Part shown: positions 18,551-27,697 of the stretch, in pieces
How the letters are laid out: each line of letters starts with the position of its first letter
Position numbering within the stretch: the first letter of the stretch is position 1
Origin: Streptomyces halobius
Lineage (GTDB): Bacteria > Actinomycetota > Actinomycetes > Streptomycetales > Streptomycetaceae
Direction: 5' to 3'
Length of the DNA stretch: 64,000 bases
Assembly: GCF_023277745.1 (NCBI RefSeq)
Contig: NZ_CP086322.1
Span: forward strand, 6,386,001 to 6,450,000
Translations under genes and position numbers: made by a program
Notes under the pieces: model-generated
Seen by the model: the letters and a program-made list of their open reading frames with translations, nothing else
Told to the model about the DNA's origin: nothing
The model's database searches: none

Positions 18551-18663
18551 CTGCCAACGATCCTCCATGACAGGGCAGTTGAGCTGCGGAGGGGCGACGA
18601 GAAGCCCCGTCCCGCCGCCACTGCTCCCGGCCGCCTTCGCGTTCGCACTCGGGGAGTTCGCGT

Positions 18664-20409
18664 ATGTCCCGTATCCGGTCCGCCGCTGCTCTCGACCGCC
18701 GTACCTTCCTCGCCGCGACCGGCGTCGTGGGCGCCGCCACGGGGCTCGGGCTCACCCTCGGTATCGGCGGGGACCGGCCCGCCTCGGCCGCCACCGTCAC
18801 CCCGGGCCCGCCGCCCGCCGCGCCGGTGCCGGTCCAGCCCCCGGCCGTCCCGGGCGTCCCCTACGAGCGCGGCACCACCCTCGCCTCCGTCGCCACCCCG
18901 CGCGGCACCTCCGGCTACCGCCGGCTCGCCGACGGCCCCGCCTGGGACCGGGTCGTCCGTGCCGATCTCGCGTCCGCCCGCCCCGGGCGTGATCAGCGGC
19001 GCACCGCGCTCGCGTCGTTCGTCCAGTTCACCGATCTGCACCTGGTCGATGTGCAGAGTCCGCTGCGCTACGAGTATCTGCGCGCCGAGACCGCGAGCGC
19101 CTGGCGGCCGCAGGAGGCGCTCTCCGTCGCCGGGGTGATCTCGCTGATCGAGCGGGTCAACGCGCTGCCGGGCGGGCCCGCCACCGGCGCCCCGCTGTCC
19201 TTCGTGATGACCACGGGCGACAACACCGACAACAACTCCCGGCTCGAACTGGACTGGTTCCTGACCGCGATGAGCGGCGGCCGGATCACCCCCAACTCCG
19301 GTGCCCCGCACCGCTACGAAGGCGTCCAGGACAGCGGGCTGACCCTGTACTGGCAGCCGGACAGCGCCCTGCGCGACGCCGACAAGCAGCTCGGCTTCCC
19401 ACGGCTGGACGGATTCCTCGACGCGGCGATCCGGACCGTGCACAGCCCGGGGCTGCGGCTGCCCTGGTACTCCACGGTCGGTAACCACGACTCGCTGCCG
19501 GGCGGCTGCTACGCGCCCGGCGACCCCGACTTCGCCGAGATCGCCACCGGCGGCCGCAAGCTGGAGACGCTGCCCGCCGACGAGGCAGCGCAGGTGTGGA
19601 AGGCGGTCAAGAAGGGCCTCGACCCCAAGGGGGAGGACTTCAAGCGGCTGCTGAAGGCGCACGCCCAGCAGGCGCGGACGGTCACCCCCGACGAGCGGCG
19701 CGCGCCCTTCACCCGCGCCGAGTACCTCAAGGCCCATCTGGACCCGGCCCGCACCGGCCCCGGCCCGCACGGCCACGGGTACACCGCGGACAGCCTCGCC
19801 GAGGACCGGCTCTACTACACGTTCGCGATCTCCGACGATGTCCTCGGCGTCAGTCTGGACACCACCGACCCCGGCGGTCACTACACCGGCTCCATAGGCG
19901 ACGGCCAGCTGGAATGGCTCATGCGGGTGCTGAAGAAGAACGAGCGGGGCGACAAGGCGCATGTCCTGGTCTTCAGCCACCACACCAGCAGGACCATGAA
20001 CAACACCCGCCCCGACCCGGCGCGCCCCGACGAGCGGCGGCACGGCGGCGCCGAACTGGTGGAGCTGCTGTCCGCCCATCCCGCCGTCGTGGGCTGGATC
20101 AACGGTCACAGCCACCGGAACGCCATCAGCCCGCACGGCACCTTCTGGGAGGTCTCCACCGCCTCACACATCGACTTCCCGCAGCTCGCCCGGGTCATCG
20201 AGCTGGTGGACAACCACGACGGCACCCTGTCGCTGTTCACCACCCTGGTGGAATCCGCCGCCCCGCACCGTACGGACTTCACCGATCTGTCCCAGACCGG
20301 CCTGGCCGCCCTCTACCGCGAACTGTCCTTCAACGCCCCCGAGGCCCGCTCGGACCTGGCGGGCACGGCACAGGACCGCAATGTGGAACTGGTGCTGAAG
20401 CGGGGGTGA
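18664..20409 (+). CDS. Tat-exported metallophosphoesterase (TIGR03767-like)
   Basis: 581 residues. N-terminus carries a twin-arginine signal (LDRRTFLAATGVVGAATGLG, residues 10-29). The calcineurin-like metal motifs follow in order: FTDLHLVD (about 122), TGDNTDNN (about 182), GNHDSLPGG (about 275), FSHHTS (about 440) and GHSHRN (about 482). It would act outside the membrane on phosphate esters; substrate unknown. The PHO-box-like repeats upstream agree with phosphate scavenging. Ends 12 bp from the convergent AbiEi-like gene. Confidence 0.85.
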   Translation: MSRIRSAAALDRRTFLAATGVVGAATGLGLTLGIGGDRPASAATVTPGPPPAAPVPVQPPAVPGVPYERGTTLASVATPRGTSGYRRLADGPAWDRVVRADLASARPGRDQRRTALASFVQFTDLHLVDVQSPLRYEYLRAETASAWRPQEALSVAGVISLIERVNALPGGPATGAPLSFVMTTGDNTDNNSRLELDWFLTAMSGGRITPNSGAPHRYEGVQDSGLTLYWQPDSALRDADKQLGFPRLDGFLDAAIRTVHSPGLRLPWYSTVGNHDSLPGGCYAPGDPDFAEIATGGRKLETLPADEAAQVWKAVKKGLDPKGEDFKRLLKAHAQQARTVTPDERRAPFTRAEYLKAHLDPARTGPGPHGHGYTADSLAEDRLYYTFAISDDVLGVSLDTTDPGGHYTGSIGDGQLEWLMRVLKKNERGDKAHVLVFSHHTSRTMNNTRPDPARPDERRHGGAELVELLSAHPAVVGWINGHSHRNAISPHGTFWEVSTASHIDFPQLARVIELVDNHDGTLSLFTTLVESAAPHRTDFTDLSQTGLAALYRELSFNAPEARSDLAGTAQDRNVELVLKRG

Positions 20410-20421
20410 CGGGGGCCGGGG

Positions 20422-21444
20422 CTAGCGAGGCAGCACCACCACATACGAGCTCGGCTCCCGGTCCGCCGCTGCCATCAGGGCCGTACGGATCACCGCGGCC
20501 TGCTGCTCGGGGGCCTCGCGCAGCGTGCGCGGGAGGCAGCGGATCAGGGTGATGCCCAGCCGCTCCAGATACTCCCGTTTGCGATCGCACGAGGAGTGCC
20601 GCGGGCCGTCCTCCGGGCGCGATGCCCTGGTGTCGATCTCCACGGCCACCGACTGCTCCGGCCAGAACGCGTCCACCCCGCCCAGGTGCGGCCCGCCCGG
20701 CAGTCGCAGATCGACGTTCCACAGCGGGTCGGGCAGGTCGCACTGGCGCACCGTCGCGTACAGCCGCTGCTCGGCCAGCGCCCGGCCCTCGGCCACCAGG
20801 GCGTCCACCGCGTCCACCATGTGCGGCCGGGTCAGCAGCCGGGCCCGGCTCAGCTCCCGTACCACCGAGGCGGCCTCGCAGTGCCCGCCGCGGACCGCCT
20901 CGGTCAGCAGCCGGCGCACCGTCGACACGTCGGCGAGCCGGGCCACCGCGTCCGCCAGCGCCCGGGCGACCGGAGCGGTGGGCACCCCGGTGATCCGCCG
21001 TGGGGCCGGCAGCTCCGGCGCCCGGATGATCTGCGCGAAACCGGTCGAACGCAGCCGCCTGCCCCGGCTGACCAGGACCTCGATCCGGTCCAGGGAGAGC
21101 AGCGGGGGAGCGGCGGCGAAGCCGTGCAGGGCGAGCGCCGCCAGACCGGTGATCATCGCCTCCGGTGCGGCGGGCCGCTCACCGCCCTGGCCGGGTACGC
21201 CGGTGCCGCGGGCGGTGGCGTACAGCAGGACGGCATGCAGCCGTTCCTCGCTGGTGGGCGGCCCCGGGTGCAGCACATAGACGCCGGGCAGCACCTGCTG
21301 CCAGGGGCCGCCGGGCCGGCACCGCTCGGCGGTCTCCGTCGCCGGGACGCCGTGATCGCGCAGCTGTCGCGCGGTCAGGACCCGGCGCTGGGCGTCGAAG
21401 AGGTGGCGGAGGGGGAGGGGGGAGAGAGGGGTGTCGTGGTTCAT
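20422..21444 (-). CDS. AbiEi-like winged-helix protein with C-terminal DUF559/VSR-type nuclease fold
   Basis: 340 residues. Residues 10-90 resemble the AbiEi antitoxin wing (VLTARQLRDHGVPATETAERC, VLPGVYVLHPGPPT). The C-terminal 100 residues carry the small nuclease-like fold of actinobacterial DUF559 proteins (GGVDAFWPEQSVAVEIDT, YLERLGITLIRCLP). ATG 21444 (MNHDTPL) is preferred over the longer frame. No AbiEii toxin gene is adjacent, so a toxin-antitoxin role is not supported by context. A perfect 16-bp palindrome lies upstream. Confidence 0.7.
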   Translation of the reverse strand: MNHDTPLSPLPLRHLFDAQRRVLTARQLRDHGVPATETAERCRPGGPWQQVLPGVYVLHPGPPTSEERLHAVLLYATARGTGVPGQGGERPAAPEAMITGLAALALHGFAAAPPLLSLDRIEVLVSRGRRLRSTGFAQIIRAPELPAPRRITGVPTAPVARALADAVARLADVSTVRRLLTEAVRGGHCEAASVVRELSRARLLTRPHMVDAVDALVAEGRALAEQRLYATVRQCDLPDPLWNVDLRLPGGPHLGGVDAFWPEQSVAVEIDTRASRPEDGPRHSSCDRKREYLERLGITLIRCLPRTLREAPEQQAAVIRTALMAAADREPSSYVVVLPR

Positions 21445-21515
21445 GACCCGGCCTTTCCCGCGCCCGCTCCGCCCCCTAACCGCTGTTACACGCCTGTATC
21501 GCAAACCGGACAACT

Positions 21516-21531
21516 CCGTACTAAAGTACGG
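21516..21531. promoter_or_regulatory. palindrome upstream of the AbiEi-like gene
   Basis: CCGTACT-AA-AGTACGG, perfect, 72 bp upstream of the start codon at 21444. A candidate operator, perhaps autoregulatory. Confidence 0.5.
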
Positions 21532-21568
21532 GCGTTCGACTGCCGAAAAAGGCTGGTCGGGACCGGGG

Positions 21569-24187
21569 TTACGGCCTCGGCGCGGCGGCCTCGTCACAAG
21601 CCTGTGCCCGCAGCGCCCGCGCGAGATCGTCCCGCTCCTCCGACACCAGCCGGCGCAGCGCGGGCGCCGCGTCGGGATGCCCGGCCAGCCAGGCGTCCGC
21701 CGCGTCCAGCGTCCCCTGCTCCACCTGCCAGGCCGGGAACAGCCCGCGCACCACCACCATGCCGATCTCGATGGACCGCTCCTGCCAGACCCGCTCGATC
21801 ATCTCGAAGTAGCGCGGCGCGTACGGGGCCAGCAGCTCCCGCTGCCGGAGCTGCGCGAACCCGCTGATCGTCGCCTCCACCAGCGCGTTCGACAGCGCGT
21901 CGGACTCCACGACATCGGCCCACGCCCGCGCCTTGACCTCCGCCGACGGACGGGCCGCCAGGCACCGCACCTGGTAGCGCTTGCCGGACGCGGTGTCGTC
22001 CCGGGCCAGCTCGTCGGCGACGGCGGTCTCGTCCAGCACGCCGTGCGAGACCAGCGGCTTCAGGAACGTCCAGCGCAGCTCCTGGTCCACCTCCAGCCCG
22101 TCGATCTTCGCGGTGCCCTCCAGCAGGCCCCGCAGCAGCTGGAGATCGGCGGTGGCCGAGGCGACCGAGGCGAAGTGCCGGGCCCACGCGAGCTGGTGGT
22201 CGCTGCCCGGGGCCGCGGTCCGCAGCTCCCGCAGCGCGCCCTCGGCCAGCTCCCGGGCGGCGTCCTCGCGGCGGTGCGGCGCGGAGTAGTGCTCCAGCGC
22301 CGTACGGGCCTGGCCGTGCAGCGACTGCAGCACACCGATGTCGGTCTCCCGGCCGGCGAACCGCAGCACCAGGTCCAGATAGTCGCGGGCCGGCATCAGC
22401 CCGTCGCGGGTCAGCCCCCACAGCGCGGCCCAGCACAGCGCACGCGCCAGGGGGTCGACGAGTTCGCCGAGCCGGGCCCGCAGGGTGGCCAGCGACCCCT
22501 CGTCGAACCGGATCTTGCAATAGGTCAGATCCCGGTCGTTGACCAGCACCAGCTCCGGCCGTTCGACCCCGGCCAGCTCCGTCACGACGGTGTGCGGCCC
22601 GGAGACGTCCACCTCCGCGCCGGCGTAACGCACCAGCGCGTTGTCGGCGTCCTGGCGTCGGTAGAGGCCCACCGCGACCCGGTGCGGCCGCAGATCCGAC
22701 CCCTGTTGGACATGTGGCTCCGCCGCGTGGTCGGGCGCCGCCGCCTCCTGGAGGATGCCGAGCTCCGTGATCCGGTCCTGCGCGTCGTAAGTAACCTTCG
22801 GCGTCAGGGTGTTGACCCCCGCAGTCTGCAGCCAGGCGCGCGACCAGGCCGCCATGTCCCGCCCGGACGTCTCCTCCAGCACCGACAGCAGATCCGTCAG
22901 CCGCGTATTGCCGTACGCGTGCCGCTTGAAATAGCGCCGCGCGCCCTCCAGGAACGCGTCCTGCCCCGCGTAGGCCACCAGCTGCTTGAGCACCGAGGCG
23001 CCCTTGGCGTAGGTGATGCCGTCGAAGTTGAGCTTGGCGTCCTCCAGGTCATGGATGTCGGCGGTGATCGGATGGGTGGACGGCAGCTGATCGGCGCGGT
23101 AGGCCCACGACTTGCGCCGATTGGCGAAGGTGATCCAGCCGTCACGGAAGCGCGTCGCCTCCACCAGTGAGAACGCGCCCATGAAGTCCGCGAACGACTC
23201 CTTGAGCCAGAGATCGTCCCACCACTGCATGGTGACCAGATCCCCGAACCACATATGCGCCATCTCATGCAGAATGACGTTGGCCCGGCCCTCGTACGAC
23301 GCGTCGGTCACCTTCCCCCGGAAGACGAACTCCTCACGGAAGGTGACGCACCCCGGGTTCTCCATCGCGCCGAGGTTGTACTCCGGCACGAACGCCTGGT
23401 CGTACTTCCCGAACGGGTACGGGTAGTCGAAGTGGTCATGGAAGAAATCCAGGCCCTGCTTGGTGACCGTGAAGATGTCGTCCGCGTCGAAGTGCCTGGC
23501 CAGCCCCTTGCGGCACAGCGCGCCCAGCGGGATCTCCAGCTCGGTACCGTCCTCGAAGGCGCGCCGGTAGGTGTCCGAGACGTAGTGGTACGGACCGGCT
23601 ACCACCGCCGTGATGTACGTGGAGATCGGCTTCGTGGTCGCGAACCGGTGCCGCCCCTCCTCGACTTCCCCCTCCTGCGCCCCGTTGCTGAGCACCCGCC
23701 ACCCCTCGGGTGCGGTCACCTCGAAGCTGAACGGGGCCTTCAGATCGGGCTGTTCGAAGTTGGCGAAGACCCGGCGGGCGTCGGCCGGTTCGTACTGCGT
23801 GTAGAGGTAGACCTCACCGTCCTCCGGGTCCACGAACCGGTGCAGACCCTCGCCGGTACGGCTGTAGGCGCACTGCGCGTCGACGACGAGGACGTTCTCC
23901 GCGGCCAGCCCGTCGAGCGTGATCCGGGTGCCGTCGAAGACCACGGCCGGGTCCAGGGCACGGCCGTTGAGGGTGACCGAGGTCACCGACGGCGCGAGCA
24001 GATCGGCGAAGGTCGAGGCGCCCGGCTCGGCGCAGCGGAAGCGGATCGTCGTCAGGGAGCGGAAGGTGGCCGCGGCCCCGTCGTGCCGCACCGCTGACCG
24101 GACATCGAGTGCCACGTCGTACCGGTCGACACTCAGCAGCCGGCCCCGCTCGTGGGCCTCGTCCCGGGACAGATTCTCACCTGGCAC
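21569..24187 (-). CDS. pepN: aminopeptidase N (M1 metallopeptidase), copy 2
   Basis: 872 residues, paralogue of the enzyme at 13718-16285 with the same architecture: GAMENPG, zinc site HEMAHMWFGD (about residue 307), KESFADF and a C-terminal ERAP1-like domain. GTG 24187 with GAGGGAG upstream gives the same VPGENLSRDEA start as copy 1; an in-frame extension to 24277 looks non-coding. Two M1 aminopeptidases are common in streptomycetes, but here they lie 5 kb apart with unrelated genes between, and differ in the residue before the zinc Glu-Leu/Met. Specificities cannot be read off. Confidence 0.93.
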   Translation of the reverse strand: MPGENLSRDEAHERGRLLSVDRYDVALDVRSAVRHDGAAATFRSLTTIRFRCAEPGASTFADLLAPSVTSVTLNGRALDPAVVFDGTRITLDGLAAENVLVVDAQCAYSRTGEGLHRFVDPEDGEVYLYTQYEPADARRVFANFEQPDLKAPFSFEVTAPEGWRVLSNGAQEGEVEEGRHRFATTKPISTYITAVVAGPYHYVSDTYRRAFEDGTELEIPLGALCRKGLARHFDADDIFTVTKQGLDFFHDHFDYPYPFGKYDQAFVPEYNLGAMENPGCVTFREEFVFRGKVTDASYEGRANVILHEMAHMWFGDLVTMQWWDDLWLKESFADFMGAFSLVEATRFRDGWITFANRRKSWAYRADQLPSTHPITADIHDLEDAKLNFDGITYAKGASVLKQLVAYAGQDAFLEGARRYFKRHAYGNTRLTDLLSVLEETSGRDMAAWSRAWLQTAGVNTLTPKVTYDAQDRITELGILQEAAAPDHAAEPHVQQGSDLRPHRVAVGLYRRQDADNALVRYAGAEVDVSGPHTVVTELAGVERPELVLVNDRDLTYCKIRFDEGSLATLRARLGELVDPLARALCWAALWGLTRDGLMPARDYLDLVLRFAGRETDIGVLQSLHGQARTALEHYSAPHRREDAARELAEGALRELRTAAPGSDHQLAWARHFASVASATADLQLLRGLLEGTAKIDGLEVDQELRWTFLKPLVSHGVLDETAVADELARDDTASGKRYQVRCLAARPSAEVKARAWADVVESDALSNALVEATISGFAQLRQRELLAPYAPRYFEMIERVWQERSIEIGMVVVRGLFPAWQVEQGTLDAADAWLAGHPDAAPALRRLVSEERDDLARALRAQACDEAAAPRP

Positions 24188-24301
24188 GCCGTGACTCCCT
24201 CGTCGTAGTCGTCGTTCTCGTCTCGCATATCGAACACTGGGAATCATGGCACGGGGGTCGGCTGTTGAACCGTCCACCAGCCGCTCTCACGAGGAGACCT
24301 A

Positions 24302-24946
24302 GTGTCCGAAACCGCCAAGACGCCGGCAGACTTCTGGTTCGACCCGCTGTGCCCCTGGGCCTGGATGACCTCCCGCTGGATGCTGGAGGTGGAAAAGGTC
24401 CGCCCGGTGGAGGTGCGGTGGCACGTCATGAGCCTGGCGGTCCTCAACGAGGACAAACTGGACGAGATCCCCGAGGAGTACCGCGAGGGCATGCTCCCCG
24501 GCGGCAAGTCCTGGGCCCCGGTACGGGTGTGCGTCGCCGCCGAGCAGCAGCACGGCAGCGAGGTGCTCGGCCCGCTCTACACCGCGCTCGGCACCCGGCT
24601 GCACAACCGGGGCGAGCGCAACACCCGCGAGACGATCGTCGCCGCCCTCGAAGACGCCGGGCTCCCCGTCGGCCTGGTCGACGCGGCCGGCTCCGACGCC
24701 TACGACGCCCAGCTGCGCGCCTCCCACAAGCAGGGCATCGATCTGGTCGGCCAGGAGGTCGGCACCCCGGTCATCGCCGTCCCCGGCTCCGACGGCGAGC
24801 AGATAGCGTTCTTCGGCCCGGTCGTCACCCCGGCCCCCAAGGGCGAGGAAGCCGCGAAGCTGTGGGACGGCACGCTGATGGTCGCCTCCATCCCGGGGTT
24901 CTACGAGATCAAGCGGACGCGGACGAAGGGGCCGCGGTTCGACTGA
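24302..24946 (+). CDS. DsbA-family thioredoxin-fold protein (mycothiol-dependent reductase-like)
   Basis: 214 residues, no signal peptide, so cytoplasmic. The active-site position reads DPLCPWAWMTSRW: Cys17 is kept but the second Cys of CPWC is Ala, giving a single-cysteine site. The fold and C-terminal GTPVIAVPG cis-Pro region match the FrnE/Rv2466c group, whose members use mycothiol to reduce nitro compounds; a one-cysteine mycothiol mechanism is an inference. GTG 24302 follows GAGGAG. Divergent from pepN copy 2, followed by a terminator. Confidence 0.8.
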   Translation: MSETAKTPADFWFDPLCPWAWMTSRWMLEVEKVRPVEVRWHVMSLAVLNEDKLDEIPEEYREGMLPGGKSWAPVRVCVAAEQQHGSEVLGPLYTALGTRLHNRGERNTRETIVAALEDAGLPVGLVDAAGSDAYDAQLRASHKQGIDLVGQEVGTPVIAVPGSDGEQIAFFGPVVTPAPKGEEAAKLWDGTLMVASIPGFYEIKRTRTKGPRFD

Positions 24947-24954
24947 CGCTCATG

Positions 24955-24993
24955 GGAGCGCCCCCGTACGTATCCGACGCACGGGGGCGCTCC
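24955..24993. terminator. terminator between dsbA-like and sodF
   Basis: 13-bp perfect stem (24955-24967 / 24981-24993) with a 13-nt loop, between convergent genes. Confidence 0.75.
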
Positions 24994-25063
24994 GCCATTC
25001 CGCCCGCCCGCGTGAAGGGTGAGAAGACGATCACGAGGCGGGACGCATGGGGCCGCTACGGCC

Positions 25064-25711
25064 TCACGGCACCAGCAGCAGGTTGTTCGCCCGCTCCTTG
25101 GCCGACGTGTACCGCTTTGCCACGTCCTGCCAGTTGACGACCTGCCACATCGCCTCGATGAAGTCCACCTTCTGGTTCTTGTACTGCAGGTAGAACGCGT
25201 GCTCCCAGGCGTCGAAGACCAGGATCGGCACCGATCCCTGACCGACGTTGCCCTGGTGGTCATAGATCTGCTCGACGATCAGCCGGCCGCTGACCGGCTC
25301 GTACGCCAGCACGCCCCAGCCGGATCCCTGTGTGGTCGCCGCCGCCTTCGTCAGCTGCGCCTTGAACGCGGCGTACGAGCCGAAGCTCTCCGCGATGGCG
25401 TCCGCGAGCTCCCCGACCCCGTCGGCGGCCAGCGGCTCACCGCCGCCGTCCTTCGGGCCGGTCATGTTGTGCCAGTAGATGCTGTGCAGGATGTGGCCGG
25501 AGAGGTGGAACGCGAGGTTCTTCTCCAGCCCGTTGATGCTGCCCCACTGGTCCTTGTCGCGCGCCTCGGCGAGCTGCTCCAGCGTGTCGTTGGCGCCCTT
25601 CACATACGCCGCGTGGTGCTTGTCGTGGTGCAGCTCGATGATCTCGGGGCTGATGACCGGCGCCAGCGCCGAGTAGTCGTAGGGGAGTTCCGGAAGTGTG
25701 TAGGTCGCCAT
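25064..25711 (-). CDS. sodF: iron(-zinc) superoxide dismutase
   Basis: 215-residue cytosolic enzyme converting superoxide to oxygen and peroxide. Metal ligands of the Fe/Mn family are visible: His in [14 protein letters not shown], His in [12 protein letters not shown], Asp and His in [16 protein letters not shown] 25711 ([14 protein letters not shown]) is the family start; 15 further codons upstream are spurious. A Nur-box-like sequence 36-52 bp upstream indicates repression when nickel is available, when the nickel enzyme SodN (not in this window) takes over. Confidence 0.93.
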   Translation of the reverse strand: MATYTLPELPYDYSALAPVISPEIIELHHDKHHAAYVKGANDTLEQLAEARDKDQWGSINGLEKNLAFHLSGHILHSIYWHNMTGPKDGGGEPLAADGVGELADAIAESFGSYAAFKAQLTKAAATTQGSGWGVLAYEPVSGRLIVEQIYDHQGNVGQGSVPILVFDAWEHAFYLQYKNQKVDFIEAMWQVVNWQDVAKRYTSAKERANNLLLVP

Positions 25712-25746
25712 GCCGATCCCGCCTCCAAGCTGCGTATTCGCAGTAG

Positions 25747-25763
25747 TTGCAATCAATGTGCAA
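25747..25763. promoter_or_regulatory. Nur (nickel-responsive Fur-family) box
   Basis: TTGCAA-TCAAT-GTGCAA: one mismatch to the TTGCAA-N5-TTGCAA form described for Nur, in the position expected for sodF repression. Confidence 0.7.
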
Positions 25764-25827
25764 GAGCACGCTACCAGCAGGAGTGATCTTTGACCGGTTG
25801 TGGGGACCGTCCTGGTCCCAAAGACGT

Positions 25828-25868
25828 AAGGCGGGGCGGGACCTCGGACCGAGGTCCCGCCCCGCCTT
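25828..25868 (-). terminator. terminator of the first permease
   Basis: Perfect 20-bp arms (25828-25847 / 25849-25868) around a single central base, between the permease stop and the sodF promoter. Confidence 0.85.
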
Positions 25869-25924
25869 GTGCCGGGGAGGCGTTGCGGTGTGCGCGCCCT
25901 GCTTCTCGTGCGGGGTCTCGCGCC

Positions 25925-27367
25925 CTACTTCTCGGGCGTCTCCGCACCCTTGGGCAGCGCCCGCTGCCGTATCAGCGCGATCGCGGTCAGCACCACCGCG
26001 AAGCCGCCGGTGAACAGCAGCTGTATGCGCTGGCTCTCATCACGCAGCATCAGCAGCAGCACCACGACGACACCGGCCAGCGCCACCCACGTCAGGAACG
26101 GGAAGGCCCACATCTTCACCACGAGCCGCTCGGGCGCCTCGCGCTCCAGCTGCCGTCGCATCCGCAGCTGGGCCACCGCGATGAAGCCCCACACCACCAG
26201 GACGGCCGCGCCGACCATGTTGAGCAGCCACTGGAAGACCGTCGTCGGCCACCAGAAGCTGAAGAGGACCGCGAGAAAGCCGAACGAGGAGCAGAGGATC
26301 ACCGCGCGGCGCGGCACCCCGCCGCTCACCGTGGCCAGCAGCTTCGGGCCTTGGCCACGGGCCGTCAGCGAGAACGCCATCCGGGACGAACCGTAGATAT
26401 TGGCGTTCATCGCGGACAGCAGGGCCACCAGGATGACCACGTTCATGATCTGGCCGGCCGCCGGGATGTGCAGATAGTCCAGCACCGCGACGTACGGGCC
26501 GTACTCGGCGATCGAGGCGTGGTTCCACGGGATGACGGTGACGATGATCGCCATCGAGCCGACGTAGAAGAGGGCGATCCGCCACATCGCGGTGCGCACC
26601 GCGCGGGCGACACCGCGGACCGGGTCCTTGGACTCGGCGGCCGCGATGGTCACCGTCTCCAGCCCGCCGTAGGCGAACACCGAGGCCAGCAGGCCGATCA
26701 TCAGGCCGTCGACGCCCCGGGGCAGGAAGCCGCCGTCGCCGGTGAGGTGCGTGGTGCCCGGCGCGTCGGTGCCGGGAAGCACACCGAAGATGGCGAGCAG
26801 GCCCAGGACCAGGAAGAGGGCGATCGCCGCGACCTTCAGGGCGGCGAACCAGAACTCGAACTCGCCGAAGTTGCTCACCGCCGCCAGGTTCGTACCGGTG
26901 AAGATCACCATGAACAGCAGGACCCACATCCAGGGATCGGTGCCCGGGAACCAGCGGGTCATGATGTCCGCGGCGCCGAGCGCTTCGGCGGCGACCGCCA
27001 CACACAGCAGCGTGGTGAACATCCAGCCGACGGTGAAGCCGGCCCAGGAGCCGATCGAGCGCTCGGCGTGCACGGAGAAGGAGCCGGAGGCCGGATTGGC
27101 CGCGGCCATCTCGCCGAGCATCCGCATCACGAGCATGACCAGGGCGCCGGATATCGCGAAGGCCAGCACGATCGAGGGGCCGGCGGCCGCGATGCCCTCG
27201 CGGGAGCCGACGAACAGGCCCGCGCCGATCACCCCGCCCAGGGCGATCATCGAGAGATGGCGCTGCTTGAGGCCGTTGGACAGCGAGGAGCCGCGGTCCT
27301 GGCCGGCGCCCGGGTCCGCGTCGGTCTGCTCGCGCGCGGGCGCGGCGGACGAGGGTGTCCGATTCAT
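25925..27367 (-). CDS. amino-acid permease, APC superfamily (AAT type), copy 1
   Basis: 480 residues, about 12 transmembrane helices; proton-coupled amino-acid import. N-terminal GLKQRHLSMIALGGVIGAGL with the unwound helix-1 substrate site (GVIGAGLFVGS), and FWFAALKV, both characteristic of the GabP/ProY/LysP group. Substrate not predictable. ATG 27367; the ribosome site is weak. First of three related permeases on this strand (27698-29128; 30567-32032). The 330-bp gap upstream holds AACAT/ATGTT half sites around 27558-27580 and otherwise nothing definite. Confidence 0.9.
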   Translation of the reverse strand: MNRTPSSAAPAREQTDADPGAGQDRGSSLSNGLKQRHLSMIALGGVIGAGLFVGSREGIAAAGPSIVLAFAISGALVMLVMRMLGEMAAANPASGSFSVHAERSIGSWAGFTVGWMFTTLLCVAVAAEALGAADIMTRWFPGTDPWMWVLLFMVIFTGTNLAAVSNFGEFEFWFAALKVAAIALFLVLGLLAIFGVLPGTDAPGTTHLTGDGGFLPRGVDGLMIGLLASVFAYGGLETVTIAAAESKDPVRGVARAVRTAMWRIALFYVGSMAIIVTVIPWNHASIAEYGPYVAVLDYLHIPAAGQIMNVVILVALLSAMNANIYGSSRMAFSLTARGQGPKLLATVSGGVPRRAVILCSSFGFLAVLFSFWWPTTVFQWLLNMVGAAVLVVWGFIAVAQLRMRRQLEREAPERLVVKMWAFPFLTWVALAGVVVVLLLMLRDESQRIQLLFTGGFAVVLTAIALIRQRALPKGAETPEK

Positions 27368-27697
27368 GTCGTACCTGTCCCAGTAGGTGAGGCGGAGCGG
27401 GGCGATACTGCGTTCTCCGGGGCTGCGGCCTGCGCGACGGTGGCGGCCTGGCCCATGGACCCCCGCCGGGACAGCGGGGTCACGCAGGGCTGTCGACGGC
27501 TCGGTTCCGGGGTCCTCGGTAAAACGCGCTAAGTCTGAGTGCCGGTGTCCGCTCAGGGCAACATCCGTGCAACGAATGTTCGGTATTCAGACGAGATCGT
27601 TACTGTCCGTGCCTGACAACGTGTCGATTGCGGCGCGGTGTGCGGCCGATACGGCACGGTGCGAGGTCCGGCTCGGGCGGCGCCGCCGGGTCCGGCG

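Noticed and set aside
20422..21444. Complete type IV toxin-antitoxin module
   Set aside because: The adjacent genes are a metallophosphoesterase and pepN; no AbiEii nucleotidyltransferase is present.
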